Source: Spirochaetota bacterium
GTDB lineage: Bacteria; Spirochaetota; UBA4802; UBA5550
Reading direction: 5' to 3'
Assembly: GCA_025457915.1 (NCBI GenBank)
Contig: JALOTL010000013.1
Span: 31,476 to 95,475, forward strand
Length of the DNA: 64,000 bases
A program made the position numbers and the translations under genes. Within the stretch, counting starts at the first letter, position 1. Each line of letters begins with the position of its first letter. The notes beneath the pieces are model-generated. The model did no database searches. It was not told the DNA's origin and worked only from the letters and a program-made list of their open reading frames with translations. Of this stretch, positions 34,500-43,174 are shown one piece after another.

Positions 34500-35801
34500 A
34501 TGTTCAACAAAGAATTTGAAGCGATGCCGCTTAAAAAAATGAAGGAGCTCCAGCTCGAAAGGCTGAGGTGGGCTACCGGTCACGCCTACAAAAACAACGC
34601 TTTCTACAAAAAAAAATTCGATGCGGCCGGGTTCCATCCGGACCAGCTCAAGACGCTCGACGACATGAAGAGGGTGCCGTTACTCACCAAGCAGGACATG
34701 AGGGACAACTATCCCTTCGGCCTGTTTTGCGTTCCGATGGACAGGGTGGTCAGGGTCCACTCATCGTCAGGCACAACCGGCAATGCCACGGTCGTCGGGT
34801 ATACCAAAAACGACGTGGGCGTTTTCGCAGAGGTCGTGGCACGCTGTCTGGCAAGCTACGGCGCCACTGAAAAGGACGTAATACAGGTGGCCTATGGATA
34901 CGGGCTGTTCACCGGCGGTCTCGGACTTCATTACGGTTCGGAAAAGCTGGGCGCCATGACCATTCCGATATCCGGCGGTAACACCGAAAGGCAGCTGATG
35001 CTCATTAAGGACTTCGGCACCACAATGATAGCCTGCACGCCTTCATACATGCTTAACATCGCCGACTACATCGAAAAGAAAAGGCCGGACTTCAAAATAA
35101 AGGACACGAAATTGCGCGCTGGAATCCTTGGCGCGGAGCCGTGGTCCGAGAACATGCGCAAAGAGATCGAACACCGCCTCGGGATAGATGCGTACGACAT
35201 TTACGGTCTTTCCGAGATAATCGGCCCGGGGGTATCATGCGACTGTTCCGAAAAATCCGGCCTTCACGTGTTCGAGGACCATTTCTACGTTGAGATCATA
35301 GATCCCGAGACGGGCGACATTCTCCCCGAGGGATCCAAGGGCGAAATCGTATACACCACCCTCACGAAGGAGGCCTTCCCGGCGATCCGCTACCGTTCGC
35401 GCGACATCACGCGCCTTTACCACGACCACTGCAAGTGCGGAAGGACGCTCGTGAAAATGGAAAAGGTGAGCGGAAGGTCCGATGACATGCTGATAATCAG
35501 GGGCGTGAACGTGTTCCCGTCGCAGATAGAATCCGTCCTCATGGAGGTCGAGGGAACAGAGCCTCATTACCAGATCATCGTGGACAGGAAGGGCGCCATG
35601 GACGACGTCGAGGTCATGGTAGAGGTCAGCGAAAAAATCTTTTCGGACGAGCTCAAGGTCCTTGACGGCCTGTCGAAAAAAATCAGCGACAGGTTCAGGA
35701 GCGTTCTCGGGATTTCGGCGAAGATCACCCTCGTCGAGCCGATGACGATAGCCAGGAGCGAGGGCAAGGCCGTCCGGGTCGTCGACAAAAGAAAAATTTG
35801 A
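34500..35801 (+). CDS. paaK: Phenylacetate-CoA ligase
   Basis: A 433-residue ANL-superfamily ligase that activates phenylacetate or related aryl-acetates to CoA esters. The ATP-binding loop SSGTTGNATVV is near residue 92, and the adenylate-binding YGLSEIIGPGV is near residue 233. GRSDDMLIIRGVNVFPSQIE near residue 328 is the hinge and family-specific motif. The length is right for PaaK. A good agaggt ribosome binding site precedes it. It heads a four-gene operon with ACT, iorA and iorB. Confidence 0.95.
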   Translation: MFNKEFEAMPLKKMKELQLERLRWATGHAYKNNAFYKKKFDAAGFHPDQLKTLDDMKRVPLLTKQDMRDNYPFGLFCVPMDRVVRVHSSSGTTGNATVVGYTKNDVGVFAEVVARCLASYGATEKDVIQVAYGYGLFTGGLGLHYGSEKLGAMTIPISGGNTERQLMLIKDFGTTMIACTPSYMLNIADYIEKKRPDFKIKDTKLRAGILGAEPWSENMRKEIEHRLGIDAYDIYGLSEIIGPGVSCDCSEKSGLHVFEDHFYVEIIDPETGDILPEGSKGEIVYTTLTKEAFPAIRYRSRDITRLYHDHCKCGRTLVKMEKVSGRSDDMLIIRGVNVFPSQIESVLMEVEGTEPHYQIIVDRKGAMDDVEVMVEVSEKIFSDELKVLDGLSKKISDRFRSVLGISAKITLVEPMTIARSEGKAVRVVDKRKI

Positions 35802-35816
35802 GGCAGGAGGACAACA

Positions 35817-36248
35817 ATGAACGTAACACAGCTGTCGGTATTCGTGGAAAACAAGCCCGGCCACCTTCAGGGGGTTTTGAAAATTCTTGGAGAGGCGAAC
35901 ATAAACATCGTGACGCTGACGATCGCGGAGACCTCGGATTTCGGCATTCTCCGGATGATAGTTAACGATCCCGAAAATGGCGCGAAGGCGCTAAGGGACA
36001 ACCATATCACCTGCTCGATAACTGACGTCCTTGCCATCGAGATCGACGACAAGCCGGGCTCCCTCTACAGGGCCATCGAGACCTTCTCAAGGAGGCAGCT
36101 AAACATCGAATACATGTACGCCTTCACCGAGAAAAGGCAGGACAAGGCCGTAATGATATTCAGGTTCGACGACATCGAGGCCGCGAAGCAGGCCCTTGCT
36201 GAAGAGGGATACGGAATAGTCAAGAGGATTGATATAATCGGAGAATAA
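35817..36248 (+). CDS. Tandem ACT-domain protein
   Basis: A 143-residue protein with two ACT domains (about 3-70 and 72-140), each opening with a VENKPGHL or IDDKPGSL ligand-binding loop. Such proteins bind amino acids and often accompany PaaK and indolepyruvate oxidoreductase genes, where they probably sense aromatic amino acids. The ribosome binding site is ggaggacaac. The gene is 15 nt after paaK and is followed 2 nt later by iorA, so it is one operon. Confidence 0.93.
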   Translation: MNVTQLSVFVENKPGHLQGVLKILGEANINIVTLTIAETSDFGILRMIVNDPENGAKALRDNHITCSITDVLAIEIDDKPGSLYRAIETFSRRQLNIEYMYAFTEKRQDKAVMIFRFDDIEAAKQALAEEGYGIVKRIDIIGE

Positions 36249-36250
36249 AG

Positions 36251-37804
36251 ATGAAAAAGGTTTTACTGGGAAACGAGGCGATCGCCAGGGGCGCATGGGA
36301 GGCCGGCTGCCACGTTGCGACGTCTTATCCCGGGACCCCCAGCACGGAGATACTCGAGACGATAGCCCGCGAGTATACCGACATCAGGTCGCAATGGTCC
36401 CCAAATGAAAAAGTCGCTCTTGAGGTCGCAGCCGGCGCGTCCATCGCCGGCGCCAGGGCCCTTGCCTCGATGAAGCACGTCGGTCTCAACGTGGCCGCCG
36501 ACCCGCTGTTCACATTTTCCTATACCGGGGTAAACGGCGGACTCGTCATACTTAACGCCGACGATCCCGGCGCCTGGAGCTCGCAGAACGAGCAGGACAA
36601 CAGGCACCTCGCAAGGGCATCCAAGATCCCCATGATCGAGCCGTCGAGCCCTCAGGAGGCCAAGGACTTCACCATGCTCGCGTTCGAACTGTCCGAGCAG
36701 TTTGACAGGCCGGTAATCGTCAGGATAACTACGAGGATAGCCCACTCGCAGGGCATAGTTGAGATGGGCGAAAGGAAAAACGTGCCGGTAAGGGAATTCG
36801 TGAGAAATCCGCAGAAGTACGTCATGATACCGGCGCACGCCCGCCCCAGGCACAAATTCATAGAGGAACAGTTCATAAAGCTGAAGGAATACTCCAACAA
36901 ATCCGGCATCAACCGGATTGAATGGGGAAATAAAAAAAGGGGCATCATAACCGACAGCGTCGCCTACCAGTACGTGAAGGAGACCTGCCCGGAAGACTCT
37001 GTCCTCAAAATCGGGATGGTCTGGCCCATGCCGGACGACGTCATCAGGGAATTCGCGGCCGCCGTCGGCGAGCTTTACGTGGTGGAGGAGCTCGACCCCT
37101 TCATAGAGGATTACGTAAAGGCGCTGGGCATCAAGGCCGTCGGCAAGGAGATAATCCCGCTGCTGAACGAGCTTACCCCGGAAATAGTGGACCAGGCCCT
37201 GAACGGCAAAAAAATAACGAGCCTCGTATCGGATTACAAGACCCCGATACCTCCAAGGCCGCCTGCGCTCTGCCAGGGCTGCCCCCACGGGTTCGTATTC
37301 AACGTGCTCAAGAAGCTCGACCTGAACGTAAACGGCGACATTGGGTGCTATACTCTCGCCGTTCTCCCGCCGTATTCCGCGATGCACACGCAGGGATGCA
37401 TGGGAGCCAGCATCGGCATGACGCTGGGATTCGAAAAGGCCCACGGCGAGGAGATGGCGCGCAAGACAGTCGCGGTTATAGGAGATTCGACCTTCGTCCA
37501 CTCCGGCATCACCCCCCTGATCGACCTGGTTTACAACAGGGGCACGGGAACGGTGATCATTCTCGACAACAGGAGCACCGCCATGACCGGGCACCAGGAC
37601 CACCCGGCCACGGGTAAGACCGCGAACGGGGAGGAAACCCACGAGCTTGATCTCGAGCTCCTGGCCAGGGCGTGCGGCGTCAAACGGGTCGTGAAGGTTG
37701 ATCCGAAGAACACCGAAGAGTTCGAAAGGGTCGTCAGGGAGGAGACCGCGGCAAGGGAGCCGTCGGTCATCATATCCCTAAGAAAATGCATACTGAAGAA
37801 ATAG
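36251..37804 (+). CDS. iorA: Indolepyruvate:ferredoxin oxidoreductase alpha subunit, without ferredoxin domain
   Basis: A 517-residue thiamine-diphosphate enzyme that, with IorB, converts aryl pyruvates to aryl-acetyl-CoA using ferredoxin. The N-terminal pyrimidine-binding half starts LLGNEAIARGAWEAG; the C-terminal half has CQGCPHG and GDSTFVHSG, the TPP/Mg-binding segment. The usual IorA carries a C-terminal two-cluster ferredoxin domain of about 90 residues after SVIISLR; here the protein ends directly at KCILKK and lacks it. No frameshifted remainder was found because iorB starts 9 nt later. Confidence 0.93.
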   Translation: MKKVLLGNEAIARGAWEAGCHVATSYPGTPSTEILETIAREYTDIRSQWSPNEKVALEVAAGASIAGARALASMKHVGLNVAADPLFTFSYTGVNGGLVILNADDPGAWSSQNEQDNRHLARASKIPMIEPSSPQEAKDFTMLAFELSEQFDRPVIVRITTRIAHSQGIVEMGERKNVPVREFVRNPQKYVMIPAHARPRHKFIEEQFIKLKEYSNKSGINRIEWGNKKRGIITDSVAYQYVKETCPEDSVLKIGMVWPMPDDVIREFAAAVGELYVVEELDPFIEDYVKALGIKAVGKEIIPLLNELTPEIVDQALNGKKITSLVSDYKTPIPPRPPALCQGCPHGFVFNVLKKLDLNVNGDIGCYTLAVLPPYSAMHTQGCMGASIGMTLGFEKAHGEEMARKTVAVIGDSTFVHSGITPLIDLVYNRGTGTVIILDNRSTAMTGHQDHPATGKTANGEETHELDLELLARACGVKRVVKVDPKNTEEFERVVREETAAREPSVIISLRKCILKK

Positions 37805-37812
37805 GTGCTTAT

Positions 37813-38388
37813 ATGGTTAACGTGATTTTCGCCGGGGTAGGCGGCCAGGGAGTGATACTGGCCAGCAAGGTTCTCATGGAAGTAGCCAAGGACAGGGGGT
37901 ACGACGTGAAGGAGTCCGAGGTCCACGGGATGGCCCAGAGGGGGGGCAGCGTGGAATGCAACGTGAGATACGGCGAAAAAGTCTACTCGCCGCTCATTGA
38001 GAAGGGAACGGCCGACTACGTCGTGAGCCTCGAGGAGCTCGAGATTCTCAGGAAAATCGATTACCTGTCCCCAGACGGAGCGGTGATCGTCAACAGGGAA
38101 AAGATAGACCCAGCGCCAGTCCAGACCGGCGCCATGTCATATCCGAACGACATACAGGAATGGATAAAGTCCAGGGTGAAACAGGCTCATTTCGTGGACA
38201 CCGTCGGGGCGCTCAAGGAGGCCGGATCAAAAAAGGCGCTGAACATAGTAATGCTCGGCTTTCTGTCCAGGTTCCTGGAATTCACGGACGAGCAGTGGGA
38301 AAAGGCGATAAAATCCCTGGTCAAGGAAAAGTTCGTGGAAATGAACCTCAAGGCATTCAAACTTGGCCGCGAGATGAAGTCATCCTGA
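37813..38388 (+). CDS. iorB: Indolepyruvate:ferredoxin oxidoreductase beta subunit
   Basis: A 191-residue gamma-type pyruvate-ferredoxin-oxidoreductase-like subunit. The CoA/nucleotide-binding glycine loop AGVGGQGVILA is at residues 7-17, and GMAQRGGSVECNVRYG is near residue 45. The start at 37813 is supported by an aggtg site and gives the normal N-terminus; an upstream ATG at 37786 overlaps iorA. It is the last gene of the paaK operon. Confidence 0.95.
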   Translation: MVNVIFAGVGGQGVILASKVLMEVAKDRGYDVKESEVHGMAQRGGSVECNVRYGEKVYSPLIEKGTADYVVSLEELEILRKIDYLSPDGAVIVNREKIDPAPVQTGAMSYPNDIQEWIKSRVKQAHFVDTVGALKEAGSKKALNIVMLGFLSRFLEFTDEQWEKAIKSLVKEKFVEMNLKAFKLGREMKSS

Positions 38389-38417
38389 TCTCAATGCTGT
38401 TTTTTTAGCAAGGTATT

Positions 38418-39377
38418 ATGATAAAAAAAGCTTTACTGGCAGCCGTCCTGATTTTTTCTTTTAACGTACAATCACGTGCCCTGGACATGAGCATCGGCCC
38501 GGTCGTATGGTATGCCTGGTGGAAGCCGTTCCTGCTGGATGATTTCACCGGAAAAAGATACTTCCCCAACGGCTACATCAATGCCGGCTCGGGTTATAAA
38601 TTCACTCCTTCATTCCTTTACGGGCCAGCGGTTTCCCTGGGTTTCCTCGATAGGTTCAGACTGTCCTGCGTTTTCATCTACGGGGACGGGTATCACATGA
38701 AAAGCAGGTACGGGACATACTATTTTTTCAGGGACGAGACCTATTACAACACGCACAATTTAAAAATAACCAAATACGACCTGGACGCAACCCTGTCTTA
38801 TATCATATCCGATAATTTCTCCGTATTCGGCGGGTTCAAGTATCAAAGATACAAATATCCGGAGACCAGGATCGTCCCGTCGCTGGATTTCACCGGCACA
38901 AACATCAGGCGGATATCATATCAGACCAGGGCCCCGGGATTCGGCCTCGGGGCGGCCGTAATCATTCCCGTCGCCGACGCCCTGAACCTTTCGGTGAATT
39001 TTTCCGGGCTTTACCTGAGGAGCACAACCGCATACTCTTTTAAGGAAGCGTACCTTTCCGGGGACTCGTACTGGATGAAGGAGGTCGGCAAATACAACGC
39101 CTGCGGAGGCAACACCGGCATTACCCTGTCCTACAAAATCAGGTCCATCAACACTACCATCTCAGTTGGATTCAGATACCAATTCCTGAAATACATCCCG
39201 GCGGACTATTCCGAGAGGATCGACGCGACCTATTTCGGCAAAACACCCTACTCCTATCTCCTGGACAAGGCATACGCGCAGATTTCGGAAAGAAGAATCA
39301 ACATGACCCCGGACGACAGGCTGTACGACCACTTCTACGGGATCACCCTGATGGCGCTTTATTCATTCGAGATCTGA
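38418..39377 (+). CDS. Putative outer-membrane beta-barrel protein
   Basis: A 319-residue protein with a signal peptide (residues 1-21, cut near Ala). The mature part is rich in Tyr, Phe and Gly, with alternating short amphipathic strands and turn-rich loops, typical of an outer-membrane barrel of roughly 12-14 strands. The C-terminus ends in a strand with terminal aromatic/hydrophobic residues (YSFEI). No specific porin family was recognised. An aaggt site precedes it. It is 29 nt after iorB, but its role looks unrelated. Confidence 0.75.
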   Translation: MIKKALLAAVLIFSFNVQSRALDMSIGPVVWYAWWKPFLLDDFTGKRYFPNGYINAGSGYKFTPSFLYGPAVSLGFLDRFRLSCVFIYGDGYHMKSRYGTYYFFRDETYYNTHNLKITKYDLDATLSYIISDNFSVFGGFKYQRYKYPETRIVPSLDFTGTNIRRISYQTRAPGFGLGAAVIIPVADALNLSVNFSGLYLRSTTAYSFKEAYLSGDSYWMKEVGKYNACGGNTGITLSYKIRSINTTISVGFRYQFLKYIPADYSERIDATYFGKTPYSYLLDKAYAQISERRINMTPDDRLYDHFYGITLMALYSFEI

Positions 39378-39460
39378 AACCGTGCGAAACACCAGTCATA
39401 CGCTGTTCTTTACGCCGTTGAAACGGATGACGGCAGAATTTCTAAAGGCTGTGAAACTTC

Positions 39461-40600
39461 ATGGACATATTCGATAAAAGCGACAGCAGGACGCAGAAAT
39501 CCAAAAAATACAACCGCATAAAAATCATCCTCTCAATCACGGACATCGTGATGACGATCGCGATGCTGTCCGTGCTGGCATGGAGCGGGATTTCTGCCGT
39601 GATCGCGAGCCTTGTTTCAGGTTTTTTTTCAAACGAGTATCTCAAGTTCATGGCTTTCCTTTTAACGGCAGGCGCGGGATTTTCCCTGATCGGCCTGCCG
39701 CTGGACTTCTACGGGGGATACGTTCTTGAACACAGGTTCGGCCTTTCAAACCAGACAGTCCTTAAATGGCTCGCGGAGAAAATCAAGGCCGCGGCCGTAA
39801 GCCTTGTCCTGGGGGCCCCCCTGTCCATCGCCTTCCTTTTCTTCCTGAGGACGGCCGGCGGACTGTGGTGGCTGTTTTTCGGGACGGCAGTTATACTTTT
39901 TTCCGTGGTGCTGGCGAGTATCGCGCCCGTGGTGATTTTTCCCCTTTTTTACAAATTCAAAAAAATCGAAAATGAAGAACTCATGGAAAAACTGCTCTCG
40001 CTCCTCGGTGACATGAGGAAAAAAACAACCGGGGTCTATTCCTTCAACATGAGCAAGGACACGAAAAAGGCGAATGCCGGGTTCACGGGCATTGGCGGGA
40101 GCAGGAGGATAATACTGAGCGACACCCTGCTGGAAAAATTCACAGATGCCGAGATATTGACCGTCTTCGCGCACGAGGTCGGCCACTACAGAAAAAGGCA
40201 TATATTGAAGAATATCGCGATAAGCGTGGCAGTGACCTATTCATCGCTGTACCCCTGCGGCCTTGCGTACGGAATGTCGCTCCGCGCGATGGGCTTCACG
40301 GAAGTCCATGACATCGCCGCAATACCGATACTGCTGTTTTACCTGTCGGTCTGGGGCCTGGCCACCATGCCGCTCATGAACTGGATATCCAGGCGCTTCG
40401 AGGTGCAGGCCGATGCCTACGCGCTCGAAGCATCCGGCGACGTCACGGCCTTCATATCGTCCATGGAAAAGCTCGCCGAAATCAACCTGGCGGACAGGGA
40501 CCCCCACCCCCTGGCTGAATTCCTCTTCTACAGCCACCCCTCCATTAAAAAAAGGACCGGGTTCGCCCGGGACTTCGGCAGGAACAGAATCACTTCCTGA
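39461..40600 (+). CDS. M48A (Ste24-like) zinc membrane protease
   Basis: A 379-residue membrane metalloprotease of the Ste24/CAAX prenyl protease group. The zinc motif HEVGH is near residues 239-243, and the third ligand is in the FEVQADAYALE helix near residue 308. Multiple membrane helices flank these (about 25-50, 65-85, 100-125, 150-175 and 260-300). In bacteria M48 proteases act in envelope quality control; the eukaryotic relative cleaves prenylated peptides. Its presence in a genome with a ComQ-like gene is suggestive only, being 24 kb away. Confidence 0.87.
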   Translation: MDIFDKSDSRTQKSKKYNRIKIILSITDIVMTIAMLSVLAWSGISAVIASLVSGFFSNEYLKFMAFLLTAGAGFSLIGLPLDFYGGYVLEHRFGLSNQTVLKWLAEKIKAAAVSLVLGAPLSIAFLFFLRTAGGLWWLFFGTAVILFSVVLASIAPVVIFPLFYKFKKIENEELMEKLLSLLGDMRKKTTGVYSFNMSKDTKKANAGFTGIGGSRRIILSDTLLEKFTDAEILTVFAHEVGHYRKRHILKNIAISVAVTYSSLYPCGLAYGMSLRAMGFTEVHDIAAIPILLFYLSVWGLATMPLMNWISRRFEVQADAYALEASGDVTAFISSMEKLAEINLADRDPHPLAEFLFYSHPSIKKRTGFARDFGRNRITS

Positions 40601-41129
40601 CAGTATAGGTGTTTATGATGTAATTGTACATGGTCTTCAGCGCCGTATCGGTTGAACTGAAGATCTCCGTATTGTTGATGACGTCAATCCTCTCCCTCTT
40701 GAAAAAGTTGTAGAGGCTTATCATCCCGTCCCTCTCGTCCCTGGCCGCGTGGCAGATATTCACGATCCTCTTCATCTCGTCGCGGGCGAAGAAGTTCCTT
40801 GACCTGTTCACCACGAGCACGAAGCTCGAACCGTCGTCCGCCTCAACAACGTCAATGGAGTTTCTGTCCATCCCGGGCTTATTGGCAGTCTTTTCCTTGA
40901 TGCCCTTGTTTATCTCGTCGACCCTCATGTTATGCTGGAGGATCAGGGCCTGCCTGATGAGCTGTCTCAGCGACGTTTCATCGAGCATGTCCGTGATCTT
41001 TTTCAGGTCCACCATGAGTCCCGTCCTCTCGGACGAGGCCGCGGGCCTTTTCACCGCGGCTTTTTTAGTAGCGGTTTTTTTCGGCGATGCTTTTTTAGAT
41101 GCGGCTTTTTTGACCGGCTTCTTGGTCAT
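40590..41129 (-). CDS. Lysine-rich N-terminus (histone H1-like) plus unknown C-terminal domain
   Basis: A 179-residue protein. The first 35 residues are Lys/Ala/Pro repeats of the KKAAxKK type, as in histone H1-like or HupB-type tails, probably binding nucleic acid. The remaining 140 residues form a compact domain of unknown family with a helical, mixed alpha-beta pattern (LKKITDMLDETSLRQLIRQALILQ, here split). The ATG at 41129 is supported by a ggaggtagat site; an ATG four codons upstream is not. The end overlaps the protease gene by 11 nt in convergent orientation. Confidence 0.78.
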   Translation of the reverse strand: MTKKPVKKAASKKASPKKTATKKAAVKRPAASSERTGLMVDLKKITDMLDETSLRQLIRQALILQHNMRVDEINKGIKEKTANKPGMDRNSIDVVEADDGSSFVLVVNRSRNFFARDEMKRIVNICHAARDERDGMISLYNFFKRERIDVINNTEIFSSTDTALKTMYNYIINTYTVRK

Positions 41130-41266
41130 ATCTACCTCCATATCTCCAGAAAATTTTTATATTTTTTTAAATCCTGGAACGGCATTTTACAGGCACGCCC
41201 GGGATTTTTCAACAAATACCGGCATGGATCATCATGGAACCATTATCCGTAAATTCCCGTGAACGA

Positions 41267-41713
41267 TCATTGATCCAGAACCCTTCCCGCGCCGGCGAAC
41301 CTCCTGGCCCAGTACGGTATGTTCATGTCCGCAACAGACACCCTCTTCCCGCGGCTCGGCGAATGAATGAATTTGCCGTCGCCCATGAATATGCCGACGT
41401 GCGAAACCCTCTTCCTGTAGATCCTGAAAAAAACAAGGTCCCCTGGAAGCGCCTCTTCCAGGTTTATCTTCTTCACTGCCCCGAACTGGGCCTCGGATGA
41501 ATGGGGCAGCGTTATTCCGTTTTCCCCGAAAACCCTCTGTACAAAACCGGAGCAGTCGAACCCGTTGGCGCCGGTCCCGCCGTAATTGTATCTGGTCCCC
41601 ATGTATTTTTTCGCGGAATCAATTATCGTCTTCCTGTCGGGCCCCGCAAGGCTCCCGGTTATCGTTAAAAAATGCAGCAGCAGGAATAGCGCGATGACGG
41701 ACCGTTTATTCAT
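41267..41713 (-). CDS. NlpC/P60 peptidoglycan endopeptidase
   Basis: A secreted cell-wall hydrolase of 148 residues. A signal peptide (about 1-23) precedes the NlpC/P60 fold. The catalytic Cys is in FDCSGF near residue 54, His in SHVGIF near residue 105 and the third residue near HSPSRG about residue 119. There is no SH3 or LysM targeting domain. Its start overlaps the DoxX-like gene by 8 nt, so they form a two-gene operon. Confidence 0.93.
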   Translation of the reverse strand: MNKRSVIALFLLLHFLTITGSLAGPDRKTIIDSAKKYMGTRYNYGGTGANGFDCSGFVQRVFGENGITLPHSSEAQFGAVKKINLEEALPGDLVFFRIYRKRVSHVGIFMGDGKFIHSPSRGKRVSVADMNIPYWARRFAGAGRVLDQ

Positions 41714-42107
41714 ATGCCCTGAAAATCACGAACAGCGCCGATGCTATCACCAGCTCCGCGGCAAGAACCAGGAGCCAGGTGGAAAATTGCGGAATGAAAA
41801 GAAGTCCGTGATTGCTGAAGCTCAATCCCCATATGATTTTGGAAAGGAAAATCCTGGCCGTCCAGAAAATGAGGACGACAAGGCTCGCGGCATACACGAC
41901 TTTTTTTCTCATGAAAGTGAAAAGCCCTACTATTAGCAGCAGGCCGCACGCCACCTCCACGATGCCGAAAGCGATCTCCAGTCCGTGCCTGTCGTTGAGC
42001 GTGAACACGCTCTCCTGGACGTTCGGGATAAACCCGATGATTCCGAGTATGATGAAAAACAATCCAAGGCTCAGCCTGAGGAATTTAAAGGATATAAGTC
42101 TGGCCAT
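41706..42107 (-). CDS. Four-helix DoxX-like membrane protein
   Basis: A 133-residue protein with four membrane helices of the DoxX/DUF417 type. The first helix (residues 10-27) is followed by a short periplasmic loop; others lie near 42-64, 70-90 and 105-127. A gggagg site precedes the ATG. No enzymatic function is known for most relatives; it is cotranscribed with the NlpC/P60 gene. Confidence 0.75.
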   Translation of the reverse strand: MARLISFKFLRLSLGLFFIILGIIGFIPNVQESVFTLNDRHGLEIAFGIVEVACGLLLIVGLFTFMRKKVVYAASLVVLIFWTARIFLSKIIWGLSFSNHGLLFIPQFSTWLLVLAAELVIASALFVIFRAYE

Positions 42108-42211
42108 GCAAACCTCCCGTATATTAAATTATCCCGTTTTAATAAAACACCGGCTTTTTTCAAAAAATTACAAGAACTTTTCAATCAGGGAACCTGTTTT
42201 CTCCGCCTTCT

Positions 42212-43066
42212 TCATCGACGCATGGATTCCCAGCCGGCCACGTACTCGGTCAACCCGGGAACATCCAGCCCGGGGTTTTCACCGACCCACCGGCCGCGCA
42301 GGCCCAGTTCCGCGCAGGCCAGCCCGAAATGGCACATCGCGATCCCCATGTCCACCCTTTGCAGGTCTGCCGCCTTTATCAACCTGTCGTATCCCCTGCT
42401 CCTTGTCAGAAAAAAATGAAAGGTCCCTTCATCGGCCACGATCCTCCAGGGCTGTTTGTTCGAGGCCGAAGGCGCGAGCCTGACCATCTCGAGGGGCACG
42501 TCATATGGGCCGGTTTTATTTTCATCCAGGGGGATACCGAATTCTCCGTCGAAAAAAATCTCGTCCCGGCCTTTCCTGCCCGCGGATCCGGCACCGGTCC
42601 TGAAAATCCTGTCCACCACTGTTCTCTTTCCCGCCCTGAATCCGACCGCGCACACTGCCGGCATCCTCTCATTCTCCCCGAGCTCCATCGCGGCCGCGAA
42701 CCGGCTCCTGCGGAACGTGCCGCCGAGCCAGCAGGTCCCCAGCCCGAGATGCGTCGCGTGAAGTATTATGGATTCCATAAGGTAACCGTAATCCTCGTAA
42801 TCCCTTTCCCCTTTTTTTACGGCGCCCGCGATGAACTTTCGCGCCCCCCTTATCACTCCGTACGTCCCCAGTACTTCCCCCCTTTCCGGCACTTTCGCGT
42901 CGACAAGTCCGAACCTGGCGTCAGAGCCGAACGGCGGGGAAGGCAGCCGGGACATGAACGTCTTCAATTCATCCTCGATGTCCGCGCCGATTTCCTCGGA
43001 ACTATAGCTCCTCCACGAGGAGCGTTCCCTTATCAATTCGATTATAGAGCCTTTACCGTGTTTCAT
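42212..43066 (-). CDS. Nitroreductase-like protein (TM1586 group)
   Basis: A 284-residue protein built from two tandem nitroreductase-like halves, as in the putative TM-nitroreductase family. The N-terminal half opens IIELIRERSSWRSYSSEEI, the FMN-binding arginine segment; the second half has RLAPSASNKQPWR near residue 194, the classic nitroreductase FMN motif. The redox partner is unknown. An aggatgg site lies upstream of ATG 43066. It appears monocistronic. Confidence 0.85.
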   Translation of the reverse strand: MKHGKGSIIELIRERSSWRSYSSEEIGADIEDELKTFMSRLPSPPFGSDARFGLVDAKVPERGEVLGTYGVIRGARKFIAGAVKKGERDYEDYGYLMESIILHATHLGLGTCWLGGTFRRSRFAAAMELGENERMPAVCAVGFRAGKRTVVDRIFRTGAGSAGRKGRDEIFFDGEFGIPLDENKTGPYDVPLEMVRLAPSASNKQPWRIVADEGTFHFFLTRSRGYDRLIKAADLQRVDMGIAMCHFGLACAELGLRGRWVGENPGLDVPGLTEYVAGWESMRR

Positions 43067-43174
43067 GCGCCATCCTGACTTTTATTTGAAATTTTCCTGA
43101 TACTGACAGACAACTATGGATGCTTTTTATAAAAAATCAATTTACAATTTTAAAAAAAAATAATTAATGCTCGC

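Noticed and set aside
36263..37642. 459-codon minus-strand frame
   Set aside because: Antisense of iorA; rich in His, Arg and Gly, with no known family.
39461..40600. Ste24-like protease as processing enzyme of the prenylated peptide
   Set aside because: It is 24 kb away and this family is common; no link other than the fold's preference for prenyl substrates in eukaryotes.
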